From Candidatus Magasanikiibacteriota bacterium (lineage in GTDB: Bacteria; Patescibacteriota; Patescibacteriia; Magasanikbacterales; GWA2-37-8), in assembly GCA_023246725.1 (NCBI GenBank), contig JAHFHV010000005.1, forward strand, positions 1-33,467: a DNA stretch of 33,467 nucleotides, written 5' to 3'. Of the stretch, positions 20,248 to 29,082 are shown in pieces. Both the position numbers and the translations under genes were made by a program. The first letter of the stretch is position 1. Each line of letters begins with the position of its first letter. Under the pieces are notes generated by a model that did no database searches, was not told the origin of the DNA, and worked only from the letters and a program-made list of their open reading frames with translations.

Positions 20248-21045
20248 TTACTTCCACCTCACTACAAACAAAATATATATCACAAGGAGGAGCCCGTTGA
20301 TAATCACAAACGGCAATTGTTTTTTAAAATTCAGTCCTCCGGGCGACAAATAAAATCGGCCCATCAGCCACAGCACATACCACCACCAAGTTAACATTAA
20401 ACTGCCCGCAAAATTGCCGATTGATGAAAATAAAACTACCAAGCTGGCTTCCCACAAAAGTATAGCGGATAACCCTAAAAATAACAGCGCGCGGCGCGTT
20501 AGGGGCACTTCATACCGCCGCCACCAAAAACCGCTTAATAGCGTGGGCAGAATTGTGGCCACTGCCGGCAGCCACCAATTAAACCAGGGTACGAGTTGAA
20601 ATACAAATAAGGCCAAAAGACCGCTCCAGATTCCCGCCACCGCCATAACAGTCATGAGGAGGCCGATACGACGATACGGTTTAAGCTCAAACGATAATTC
20701 CCTACTACCAGGAGGAATGAGCCAATACAAAAACGACGGGGACAGGACGCTGACTACGGCCAAGAGATGCCAGGCCACGCTCCAGTCGGTAAATAATACT
20801 AACGGCAAAAGCCCGGCCTCAAAGACCGCTAAAACCAAGACATGCTGCCAGGGGTTTATACTGGGCGGAAAATAAGCGAAACCATAAGCTAACACACTCG
20901 ACAACGCCAAACGAGCCAGGAGCAAAATCGCCAGCCCGGATAGATTGGTTACGCGCTTAAGCAACCAAAAAAATATCAAACCAAAAATAAGCTCGGCGGC
21001 GGCGGCTAGTTTAGGGTGAAGTGAAATTTTTTTGGAAAAAGCCAT
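20248..21045 (-). CDS. Multi-pass membrane protein, unknown function
   Basis: The 265-residue protein has about seven to eight hydrophobic segments, for example AELIFGLIFFWLL, ILLLARLALSSVLAYGFAYF and LMLTWWWYVLWLMG. I do not recognise a family; CPR genomes hold many such proteins. The reading frame opens at 21126, but the first 27 residues (CCC and YF-rich) come from the spacer hairpin, so the ATG at 21045 is chosen. It is transcribed with the PDZ gene downstream. Confidence 0.65.
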   Translation of the reverse strand: MAFSKKISLHPKLAAAAELIFGLIFFWLLKRVTNLSGLAILLLARLALSSVLAYGFAYFPPSINPWQHVLVLAVFEAGLLPLVLFTDWSVAWHLLAVVSVLSPSFLYWLIPPGSRELSFELKPYRRIGLLMTVMAVAGIWSGLLALFVFQLVPWFNWWLPAVATILPTLLSGFWWRRYEVPLTRRALLFLGLSAILLWEASLVVLFSSIGNFAGSLMLTWWWYVLWLMGRFYLSPGGLNFKKQLPFVIINGLLLVIYILFVVRWK

Positions 21046-21069
21046 ACCCAGTTTACCTATACATTCACG

Positions 21070-21075
21070 AGTGTA
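21070..21075 (-). promoter_or_regulatory. Extended -10 promoter element for the membrane protein/PDZ genes
   Basis: On the minus strand TGGTACACT is a TGn extended -10 followed by TACACT (21075-21070). The -35 region is weak. The start codon at 21045 would follow after a short leader. Confidence 0.45.
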
Positions 21076-21112
21076 CCATAGCGCTGTGTAAAAATAAAGA
21101 CCCCGCCCACAG

Positions 21113-21194
21113 CAACACTTCAACACATCAGCACTACAACACTTAGTGGGGTGTAGCGTTTCGGTGTTGTAGTGTTGTGGTGCTGATGTGTTGT
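21113..21194. repeat. Intergenic hairpin, CAACACATCAGCAC/GTGCTGATGTGTTG
   Basis: The outer stem is perfect over 14 bp (21121-21134 with 21180-21193), followed by TACAACAC/GTGTTGTA inside, and the word CAACAC recurs on the left arm. It is the clearest perfect example of the word-repeat spacers and lies between divergent genes. Confidence 0.85.
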
Positions 21195-21246
21195 CATGGA
21201 TAATCAGTTGCTTTGGAAAGAAAACAATGGTACCCTAATAATCATT

Positions 21247-21690
21247 ATGCTAAGCCTAGCCCAAAACAAATCCGCCCGCTTTGATTACGATATCCTGGAA
21301 ACCTACGAGGCTGGTTTAGTTTTGTCGGGAGCCGAAACCAAGGCCGTTAAAAACGGACAAATTAATCTCAAGGCTTCGTTTGTCACGTTCCATGGCGGCG
21401 GCGCGCTGTTAACCAACGCGCACATCAGCCCCTACCCATTTGCCAAACAAATCGATTACGACCCAACGCATAGCCGCCCGCTCCTCCTCCACAAAAAAGA
21501 AGTGTCTTATCTTAAAGGCAAATCGCAAGAAGCTGGCTTGACAATTGTGCCCTTAAGCGTGTATACTAAGAACCGCCTCATCAAAGTTGAAATAGCCGTC
21601 GCCCGCGGCCGCAAAGAATACGACAAGCGGGCAGTACTCAAAAAGAGAGATACCGAGAGAGAAATACGTCAGAAATCAGACCGACTCTAG
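21247..21690 (+). CDS. smpB: tmRNA-binding protein SmpB
   Basis: SmpB binds the tRNA-like part of tmRNA and brings it to stalled ribosomes. Seen are NKSARFDYDILETYEAGLVL, GAETKAVKNGQINLKASFV and the C-terminal basic tail KKRDTEREIRQKSDRL, all typical. The 147-residue length fits. The frame opens at 21196, but the ATG at 21247 gives the standard N-terminus. It is followed by ssrA, its RNA partner. Confidence 0.97.
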   Translation: MLSLAQNKSARFDYDILETYEAGLVLSGAETKAVKNGQINLKASFVTFHGGGALLTNAHISPYPFAKQIDYDPTHSRPLLLHKKEVSYLKGKSQEAGLTIVPLSVYTKNRLIKVEIAVARGRKEYDKRAVLKKRDTEREIRQKSDRL

Positions 21691-21702
21691 AGTGGATACG
21701 TT

Positions 21703-21832
21703 TAAACTCGAAATTCGAAGCACGAAATTCGAAACAAACCCTAATATCAAAAATTCCAATACATTAAAACATTTTGGAATATTTAGATTTTGATATTGTT
21801 TCGTATTTCGGATTTAGAATTTCGGATTTCAC
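21703..21832. repeat. Intergenic word-repeat hairpin between smpB and ssrA
   Basis: Left words CTCGAAATTCGAAGCACGAAATTCGAAAC and CCCTAATATCAAAAATTCC face right words GGAATATTTAGATTTTGATATTG and TTTCGTATTTCGGATTTAGAATTTCGG. Both arms iterate AAATTCGAA-like words. Confidence 0.8.
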
Positions 21833-21837
21833 AACTT

Positions 21838-22256
21838 GGGAGTGATCGGTTTCGACAGGAGCGACTCTTGTTATCTGCATACCGAGGCGGCCCCGGCCTC
21901 GTTAATCCAGGGGGCAACTTATAAGTGCCAACTTATATCAAAAGGCAGTAGTTGCCGTTCGCGATTTCGTGAATGGTTTCGCCTTGGCTCCGGCCCTGGC
22001 CTAACAAACGGCTACTGTTTCCCGGAATCTTTAGATACCGGGCATCGCGCTGGCCAGACTTCGTAGCCAACCGCGGTGTCACTCACGAAGTGTAGAGTGC
22101 GCGTACCGCTAGTTGCGCGCCTTCGAAAGCAATACTTAGCTCGACTCTGATTATTTCGTTAGCTCTAAGGTCAGAGTTTAAAATATCAAGCTGGCTATGT
22201 ATGTAGACGGTAACGGCAGCGACTCTTGGACGCGAGTTCGATTCTCGCCACTTCCA
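21838..22256 (+). ncRNA. ssrA: Transfer-messenger RNA (ssrA)
   Basis: The 5' end GGGAGTGATCGGTTTCGACAGG has the tmRNA hallmark GGTTTCGAC. The 3' end GAGTTCGATTCTCGCCACTTCCA has the T-arm and pairs its CACTTCC with GGGAGTG at the 5' end as the acceptor stem (one G-T). CCA is not encoded. The tag reading frame is probably the one ending at TAA 22002-22004, giving the C-terminus GFALAPALA; it may begin with GCC-AAC at 21927. This agrees with the usual hydrophobic Ala-Leu-Ala end, although most tags end in LAA. The upstream smpB gene supports it. Confidence 0.93.
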
Positions 22257-22261
22257 CTCGA

Positions 22262-22380
22262 CCCAACATAATCCGAATCTGCAAATCTTTATCCGAATCT
22301 ACGAAAATCCTAATACAGCGAATGGCCATTGGTAGATTCGTATATTTGTAGATTCGGCTTGCATTCGTGGATTCGGATTA
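22262..22380. repeat. Intergenic word-repeat hairpin between ssrA and infC
   Basis: The left arm iterates AATCCGAATCTGCAAATC and ATCCGAATCTACG, and the right arm has TAGATTCGTATATTTGTAG, ATTCGGCTTG and ATTCGTGGATTCGGATT. It ends just before infC. Confidence 0.8.
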
Positions 22381-22393
22381 CATTATTTGTAGT

Positions 22394-22939
22394 ATGAGAA
22401 TTACTCACCGCCGCAAAAAAGAAGAGCCAAAAAAAAACTACCGCTATAACGAAGCCATTACGGCCCCGGAAGTTTTGGTGCTTGGAAAAACCGGGGAAAA
22501 TTTGGGCGTCATGAAAATTAGGGAGGCCATTGACATGGCCCGTGAATTAGGTTTAGACTTGGTGGAAATAAACCCTCTTACCGCGCCGCCGGTAGCTAAA
22601 ATTATTGACTTTGGGCAACTGCGCTACAGTCAGGAAAAAGAAGCGCGCCTGGCCAAAGCGCGCCAGCACGTGGTAGACATTAAGGGCGTGCGCCTCTCGC
22701 TCCGCATCGGACCGCACGATTTAGGCATTCGCCGCAACCAAACCATTAAGTTTTTAGACGGCGGCGATAAAGTGAAAATTGAAATTATTTTGCGCGGACG
22801 CGAACAGGCCCAGGGGCCCATGGCTGTGGAACTGGTGAAAAATTTCATTGCCTCGGTTAACGCGTTGGTGCCAATTAGAACCGAGCAGACGGTGGAACGC
22901 AACGCGAATAAAGTTACGGCGATCATCACCAAGGCCTAA
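22394..22939 (+). CDS. infC: Translation initiation factor IF-3
   Basis: IF-3 binds the 30S subunit and controls initiator tRNA selection. N-terminal domain: YRYNEAITAPEVLVLGKTGE, then IREAIDMARELGLDLVEINP and PPVAKIIDFGQLRY. C-terminal domain: KGVRLSLRIGPHDLGIRRNQ and FLDGGDKVKIEIILRGREQ. The 181 residues fit the family. The reading frame extends nine codons upstream to a GTG, but the ATG is adopted. It is followed by rpmI and rplT in the usual order. Confidence 0.97.
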   Translation: MRITHRRKKEEPKKNYRYNEAITAPEVLVLGKTGENLGVMKIREAIDMARELGLDLVEINPLTAPPVAKIIDFGQLRYSQEKEARLAKARQHVVDIKGVRLSLRIGPHDLGIRRNQTIKFLDGGDKVKIEIILRGREQAQGPMAVELVKNFIASVNALVPIRTEQTVERNANKVTAIITKA

Positions 22940-22941
22940 AA

Positions 22942-23018
22942 TTCAAACAGATTTTGTGAGGATTCAAACTGATTAATCGAATCGGTCTAAATCTTCAACT
23001 AATCTGTCTAAATCATAC
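22942..23018. repeat. Intergenic word-repeat spacer between infC and rpmI
   Basis: Words ATTCAAACAGATTTTGTGAGGATTCAAAC and AATCGGTCTAAATCTTCAACTAATCTGTCTAAATC repeat and partly pair. The gap to rpmI is 81 bases. Confidence 0.6.
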
Positions 23019-23020
23019 AT

Positions 23021-23215
23021 ATGCCTAAGCTTAAGACCCACCAAGCCACCGCCAAGCGCTTTAAGCGCACCAAAACCGGCAAAATTTTAAAGCGCACCGC
23101 CGGCCAAAATCATTTTAACGCGCGCGAAAGCGGCAAAGTCGGCCGCAACAAAAAAATTGATCTGGTAATGAGTAAAACCCTCAACCACGTCATGGCCGTT
23201 AACTTACCAAACTAA
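23021..23215 (+). CDS. rpmI: Ribosomal protein bL35
   Basis: The 64-residue basic protein begins MPKLKTHQATAKRFKRTKTG and contains GKILKRTAGQNHF, both standard for bL35 of the large ribosomal subunit. Its place between infC and rplT is the conserved order. Confidence 0.97.
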   Translation: MPKLKTHQATAKRFKRTKTGKILKRTAGQNHFNARESGKVGRNKKIDLVMSKTLNHVMAVNLPN

Positions 23216-23284
23216 GCACACGAGACACGATACACACAGAACGATACAAAATATTTGTTTAATATTTGTTTAATATCTTTTCAA
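23216..23284. repeat. Intergenic word-repeat spacer between rpmI and rplT
   Basis: Words CACGAGACACGATACACACAG and AACGATACAAAATATTTG share the ACGATACA word with the terminator at 6120-6175, and AATATTTGTTT is repeated twice before rplT. Confidence 0.6.
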
Positions 23285-23285
23285 T

Positions 23286-23630
23286 ATGACAAGAATTAAA
23301 GGTGGTCTCCTCCACGCCAAACGCCGCCGCGGCATACTAAAACATACCCGTGGTTTCCGCTGGGGGCGCAAATCAAAAATTAAAGTGGCCAAAGTGGCTA
23401 AAATGAAAGCCGGCCAACACGCGTTTAATTCGCGCAAAACCAAAAAACGCCTTAACCGCGGGCTGTGGAACGTTAAAATTAACGCCGCCGCCCGTGAAGT
23501 TGGCGTTTCTTACAGCAAGCTTATCGGCCTCCTTAAAAAGAAAAATATCGGTTTGGACCGAAAAATTTTGGCATCTCTTGGAGAAAAACGCGAAGCCATT
23601 TTCCGCCATCTGGTAAGCCTGGCCAAGTAA
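23286..23630 (+). CDS. rplT: Ribosomal protein bL20
   Basis: The 114-residue protein has TRIKGGLLHAKRRRGILKHT, GFRWGRKSKIKVAKVA and the C-terminal RGLWNVKINAAAREVGVSYS, typical of bL20. bL20 often represses infC-rpmI-rplT by binding its own mRNA; no such site was recognised here. Confidence 0.97.
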   Translation: MTRIKGGLLHAKRRRGILKHTRGFRWGRKSKIKVAKVAKMKAGQHAFNSRKTKKRLNRGLWNVKINAAAREVGVSYSKLIGLLKKKNIGLDRKILASLGEKREAIFRHLVSLAK

Positions 23631-23697
23631 CTACCTGCCCCGTACCGATGGAGCGTGGCGACATTTGATGCGTGGGTCTTATCCACACCGTGAATAG

Positions 23698-23726
23698 TTG
23701 ACAGTAACCAGGAAACGTGCTATACT
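23698..23726 (+). promoter_or_regulatory. Consensus promoter for the candidate small RNA
   Basis: TTGACA, a 17-base spacer and TATACT. The predicted start near 23733-23738 leaves only a few bases before the hairpin RNA. Confidence 0.87.
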
Positions 23727-23732
23727 CAAAAA

Positions 23733-23821
23733 AATACAGACCCTGAGTGTGTCTGGTACCTGGGAGAAACGCCCCCTCCTTCGTTTCTTTCCTTGTGCCA
23801 GACGCACCCAGGGTCTTTTTG
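23733..23821 (+). ncRNA. Candidate small RNA, hairpin with a CCCCCUCCUU apical loop
   Basis: The RNA would be about 85 nt. The outer stem (23739-23759 with 23795-23815) pairs 20 of 21 positions, with two U-G pairs that support the plus strand, and is followed by five U (23816-23820) as a terminator. Inside, AGAAACG (23765-23771) pairs with CGUUUCU (23782-23788) and closes a 10-nt loop CCCCCUCCUU. No reading frame of note exists. The loop holds CCUCC, the anti-Shine-Dalgarno core of 16S rRNA, so it could bind GGAGG-bearing messages. It lacks the SRP RNA motif and 6S features. The function is inferred. Confidence 0.65.
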
Positions 23822-23834
23822 TTAACGGCCTACA

Positions 23835-23864
23835 TTGACAATTGCTTTATGGTTACTGTATAAT
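23835..23864 (+). promoter_or_regulatory. Promoter of tRNA-Asp
   Basis: TTGACA, an 18-base spacer and TATAAT, about 40 bases before the tRNA. Confidence 0.85.
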
Positions 23865-23902
23865 GAGACAAGTAAATTTTGGGATAGTTTAAAAAATAAT
23901 TT

Positions 23903-23976
23903 GGGACGGTAGTTCAACTGGTTAGAGCACTGCCCTGTCACGGCAGAAGTTGCGGGTTCGAGTCCCGTCCGTCCCG
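23903..23976 (+). tRNA. tRNA-Asp (GTC)
   Basis: Acceptor stem GGGACGG/CCGTCCC, D-arm AGTTCAACTGGTTAGAGC, anticodon arm CTGCCCT-GTC-ACGGCAG and T-arm GCGGGTTCGAGTCCCGT. The GTC anticodon reads Asp codons. CCA is not encoded after the G discriminator. Confidence 0.97.
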
Positions 23977-23980
23977 CCGA

Positions 23981-24007
23981 ATTCTCTCCCCCAACGAGAG
24001 AATTTTT
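23981..24007 (+). terminator. Rho-independent terminator of tRNA-Asp
   Basis: ATTCTCTC/GAGAGAAT, an 8-bp stem with a 7-nt loop, followed by five T. It also overlaps the end of the M23 peptidase gene on the other strand. Confidence 0.88.
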
Positions 24008-24671
24008 ATTTTAAAAACTCACCAAAATCCAGCCACTCATTAAGCTCGCTTTTGGTTGACGCGTAGCCGCGAATATTCATGGCTTTGCCTTTGTGGATTC
24101 CCAAATGCAAATGCTTTCTCTCGCCGTCGGTTTCCGAACTATTTCCTTCGCCTAAAATTCCAATGTGTTCTTCGACTTTAAGCTGGTCTCCAAGTTTAGT
24201 TAAAATACTCGCGAGGTTAAGATGTCCATACACAACGGTGATCGGCTCTCCCTGAAACTCGCAAAATTGAACCAGCATGCCGCCGTACCCGCTTACGGAG
24301 CCTTTGCGGAGAATCGTTCCGGAACAGATCGCGTTTATGCTAACAGAAGCGTCTTGTTCGCCTGAAAAAATTTCAAAATCAACGCCCGTATGATAACCAC
24401 GGAAGCGTTCCGGCTGGACTGGCGAATTCTGCGGGGAAACAAAGATCCCAAAAAATTTTTTGGTCACCCGCTCTTTGGCGCGGTCAATCGGCATAAAAAA
24501 TGCCGCGACGCTGGACGAAACAGCCGGAAGAGCGGTGGCCGGCTTCTCCGCGCCGCTTGTGGTGGTTGCGCTGCCAGAAAACGGCGTGACAATTGTGCCG
24601 CATCCCGCCAGACTACAAAGTACTCCCGTTGCCAAAAATACAAAACTATAATTATACAATAAAGGCTTCAT
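24006..24671 (-). CDS. M23 family metallopeptidase, lipoprotein
   Basis: A signal peptide ends in a lipobox Leu-Ala-Gly-Cys24. The M23 zinc site is shown by His94 and Asp98 in HTGVDFE and by HLHLGIH (His187, His189). The LytM family cuts peptidoglycan cross-links; a lipid anchor would put it outside the membrane. Length 221. The promoter lies at 24715. A Ser/Thr/Ala-rich linker (residues 25-55) separates anchor and domain. Confidence 0.93.
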   Translation of the reverse strand: MKPLLYNYSFVFLATGVLCSLAGCGTIVTPFSGSATTTSGAEKPATALPAVSSSVAAFFMPIDRAKERVTKKFFGIFVSPQNSPVQPERFRGYHTGVDFEIFSGEQDASVSINAICSGTILRKGSVSGYGGMLVQFCEFQGEPITVVYGHLNLASILTKLGDQLKVEEHIGILGEGNSSETDGERKHLHLGIHKGKAMNIRGYASTKSELNEWLDFGEFLK

Positions 24672-24709
24672 AAAATAATCCTAAACAATGGCTTTAGGCC
24701 CATACGGAC

Positions 24710-24715
24710 AGTATA
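24710..24715 (-). promoter_or_regulatory. Extended -10 promoter of the M23 gene
   Basis: On the minus strand the sequence TGATATACT reads as a TG extended -10 with TATACT. The -35 box is weak (ATTTGT at 17 bases). Transcription would start about 30 bases before the ATG. Confidence 0.6.
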
Positions 24716-24831
24716 TCACAAACTGGATCTTTACAAATTATGGTGAATAAGCTACACTTATTTTAATAATACGCGGCCTATATCCGCGTCCCGCAATTGC
24801 GGGATCCGCGTATATCCGCTTCTATAAATAT

Positions 24832-25320
24832 ATGGCCATAAAAATTTTCGTCACCGGCGGATCATTTGATAAAGAATACGATGAGATTGAAGAAAAGCTC
24901 TTGTTTAAAGATACCCGCATTCCGGAAATTTTAAAACGATCTAGGTGTGGCGTGGAAGTAGATATCCGCACCCTTATGCTAGTAGACAGCCTAGACATAA
25001 CCTTTGCCGACCGCGCGGTGATTGTGGAAAATTGCAAAAACGCCAAAGAGGATAAAATTATTATTACCCACGGCACTTCTACCATGTCCGAAACTGCCAA
25101 AGCAATCGGCCAAGCTAAGCTGGAAAATAAAACAATTGTGCTCACTGGCGCCATGATTCCGTACAAACTTGGCAAGTCCGACGCGATGTTTAACCTCGGC
25201 ACCGCCCTGGCGTTTGTGCAAGCTTTGCCCCCCGGCGTGTACGTGGCCATGAATGGCCGTTGCTTTAATTGGTACAATGTAAAAAAGAATGAAAAACTGG
25301 GAGTATTTGAAGAATTATAA
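24832..25320 (+). CDS. Asparaginase-like protein, N-terminal domain only
   Basis: The 162-residue protein has FVTGGSFD at 6-13 (the TGGTI strand of type I/II L-asparaginases), ITHGTSTMSETA at 78-89 (HGTDTM) and VLTGAMIPY near 103-111. The catalytic Thr of TGGTI is replaced by Ser11, and Asp of HGTDTM by Ser83. The usual C-terminal domain is absent, and the ORF ends naturally before a terminator. Such short versions occur in CPR genomes, in my memory, but activity is doubtful. The ATG has no Shine-Dalgarno sequence. Confidence 0.8.
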   Translation: MAIKIFVTGGSFDKEYDEIEEKLLFKDTRIPEILKRSRCGVEVDIRTLMLVDSLDITFADRAVIVENCKNAKEDKIIITHGTSTMSETAKAIGQAKLENKTIVLTGAMIPYKLGKSDAMFNLGTALAFVQALPPGVYVAMNGRCFNWYNVKKNEKLGVFEEL

Positions 25321-25344
25321 TCAAGCAAAAATAATTACTAGCGC

Positions 25345-25367
25345 ATCGCTCACCGAGCGATTTTTTT
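25345..25367 (+). terminator. Rho-independent terminator after the asparaginase-like gene
   Basis: ATCGCTC-ACC-GAGCGAT followed by seven T. Confidence 0.92.
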
Positions 25368-25388
25368 AAACATGCGGCGGGGCGCGGA

Positions 25389-25417
25389 TTGACAAAACCT
25401 TGTCTTTGTACTATGCT
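25389..25417 (+). promoter_or_regulatory. Promoter of the GC-rich two-gene unit
   Basis: TTGACA, a 17-base spacer and TATGCT. Transcription would start near 25424, just before a large hairpin in the leader. Confidence 0.8.
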
Positions 25418-25438
25418 ACCGCGTTGTTCTTTACTATT

Positions 25439-25494
25439 TCTGCCGTTGTACCGCTTAGTGAATGCTATAGTTAACTAAGCGGCGAAACGGCAGA
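25439..25494 (+). promoter_or_regulatory. Two-part perfect hairpin in the leader
   Basis: TCTGCCGT (25439-25446) pairs with ACGGCAGA (25487-25494); after a 4x4 internal loop, CCGCTTAGT (25451-25459) pairs with ACTAAGCGG (25474-25482). The stem is perfect apart from the internal loop. It lies between the promoter and the first gene, so it could be an RNA control site. No U-run follows. Confidence 0.7.
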
Positions 25495-25524
25495 ACCCCA
25501 ACCCCTCTGCCGGGAAAGGAAACC

Positions 25525-25743
25525 TTGGACACGAAGCCCTGGTATACGCGCGCCGCACTCTGGTTCATCATCGGCACCGGTCGCGCGATTCTCAACGTCT
25601 TCATCGTGCTGTGGTGGATCGCGGCGCTCTGTGCTCTCGCCATCCCTCACCCTGTGGGGCCTGCGATCACAGCGATGATGCTGGGCAGCTATTTCCTCAT
25701 CCGCGCCGCCGCGCGCGGGTTCTTCCCGCCCGGTAGATCCTGA
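25525..25743 (+). CDS. Small membrane protein, GC-rich unit gene 1
   Basis: The 72-residue protein starts at TTG, preceded at five bases by GGAAAGGA. It has two hydrophobic segments (FIIGTGRAILNVFIVLWWIA and ALAIPHPVGPAITAMMLGSY) and a basic C-terminus. I do not recognise a family. Third-position GC is much higher than in the flanking host genes, and the host genes lack Shine-Dalgarno sequences. It is the first of two genes behind a consensus promoter. Confidence 0.65.
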   Translation: MDTKPWYTRAALWFIIGTGRAILNVFIVLWWIAALCALAIPHPVGPAITAMMLGSYFLIRAAARGFFPPGRS

Positions 25744-25784
25744 CCACCGCTCCACGCTCACTGACCCGCCACAAGGAGGGCGAC

Positions 25785-25958
25785 ATGAAGATATTGCGAG
25801 AAATCAGGATTGGGTTCCAGCGGATGAGCCACGCCTGGTTCGTGGTCATCGGCGCCGGATTCGGCGCCGGATTCGCCGCGACCCCGGCCTGGGGTCTCGC
25901 GACGGGCGCCGCCTTCGCGGCGCTGTTCGCCTGGGCCTACAGCAACGAAGCGCGCTAG
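25785..25958 (+). CDS. Small membrane protein, GC-rich unit gene 2
   Basis: The 57-residue protein starts at ATG after AAGGAGGG (spacing about four to five bases). It has a charged N-terminus (MKILREIRIGFQRMSHAW) and two hydrophobic segments (FVVIGAGFGAGFAA, and TGAAFAALFAWAY). No family is recognised. The stop lies inside the palindrome that closes the unit. Composition agrees with gene 1. Confidence 0.7.
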   Translation: MKILREIRIGFQRMSHAWFVVIGAGFGAGFAATPAWGLATGAAFAALFAWAYSNEAR

Positions 25959-25984
25959 CTTTCCTTTAGAGGGGGCTAGCGCGC
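25950..25984. terminator. Perfect hairpin closing the GC-rich unit
   Basis: GCGCGCTAGC (25950-25959) and GCTAGCGCGC (25975-25984) form a 10-bp perfect stem around a 15-base loop. There is no U-run, so it may be a repeat end or a processing site rather than a simple terminator. Confidence 0.55.
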
Positions 25985-25989
25985 ACCCC

Positions 25990-28263
<2,274 letters not shown>

Positions 28264-28950
28264 TCACTCTTTAACAAAAAAATATTTTCTTGCTTCGGCA
28301 ATAGTTTTTGGCAGTCGTGGACGACCGTCTTGAGGATGTCTCACTCGCTCCGTATAGGCCAAGTGATTCATCAGCGCCTTAAAATAACGTTCTCCCTTGG
28401 GTTGACGTTCTAAATAATCAAGAACAAACTTTCTATTGCTATATACTTCATCCCCGGCCGCTATATGGAAACGTGATAGCAAAAATGCCGCGAATGCTGT
28501 TGCTAGGTGTGGCCTATCGGCTGACGGGTTTTCGCTCAGTTCGTTATTATCAATCGCTTCAATAAACGCAGTCAAATAAGCTTGGGTCATTTCCGGCGAA
28601 ATATCAACCGCCACCACGGTTGAATTCTCCAAATTCCAAGAAGCCAGTTTTTCCTTCATCGCCTCCCCAAGCTCTTTTAAACGATCCGATCGCGGACGTT
28701 TCAACAATGACATCGGGTGGGGTTTCGGGTCAGGCGGCGCATCGTTAGAATTAAAAAATACAATCGTATCCAAATCCGATTCTGGCCGATCCGTCCCAAG
28801 CACGCGCGACCCAAAAAAACCAAAACCTTTAACTTCTGGAAACTTTTTTTGCACACCAGGTAAAGCGCGCTTTAACCCCTGCATCATACGCAAAGATTCC
28901 TCACTCGGCGCAAAGCGAAATGTGTCTAAATGCCCAGCTCGTTCAGTCAT
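28264..28950 (-). CDS. Nucleotidyltransferase, Pol-beta-like
   Basis: GFFGSRVLGTDRPESDLDTI contains Gly47-Ser48 and the Asp59/Asp61 pair typical of the minimal nucleotidyltransferase fold, which binds metal and transfers an NMP. The rest, rich in helices, resembles a HEPN-like or substrate-binding region. A toxin-antitoxin pair is possible but not shown. A TTG at 28971 preceded by GAGG is an alternative start; the ATG is chosen because host genes use no Shine-Dalgarno sequences. Confidence 0.7.
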   Translation of the reverse strand: MTERAGHLDTFRFAPSEESLRMMQGLKRALPGVQKKFPEVKGFGFFGSRVLGTDRPESDLDTIVFFNSNDAPPDPKPHPMSLLKRPRSDRLKELGEAMKEKLASWNLENSTVVAVDISPEMTQAYLTAFIEAIDNNELSENPSADRPHLATAFAAFLLSRFHIAAGDEVYSNRKFVLDYLERQPKGERYFKALMNHLAYTERVRHPQDGRPRLPKTIAEARKYFFVKE

Positions 28951-29045
28951 ATTAACACTAAAATTAGCCAAAATAACCTCAATTTTCTGAGTCTATTTTA
29001 CCATATTTTGGAACAACAATCAACCTAAAAACCAATCAAACCAGT

Positions 29046-29082
29046 ATACCCCTCGACTTCGCTCGGGGTGACGTGCGCGTCA
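29046..29082. repeat. Short palindrome at the gspO stop
   Basis: ACCCCTCGACTTCGCTCGGGGT and GGTGACGTGCGCGTCACC are two adjacent hairpins. The TGA stop of the prepilin peptidase lies in the second one. Confidence 0.75.

Noticed and set aside
23733-23821. SRP RNA or 6S RNA
   Set aside because: The conserved SRP GGAAGCAGCC region is missing, and 6S RNA is longer with a central bubble. The RNA is a simple two-stem hairpin.
25439-25494. An integron attC site
   Set aside because: The hairpin has two perfect boxes with an internal loop, but lacks the RYYYAAC/GTTRRRY recombination boxes, and no integrase gene is in view.
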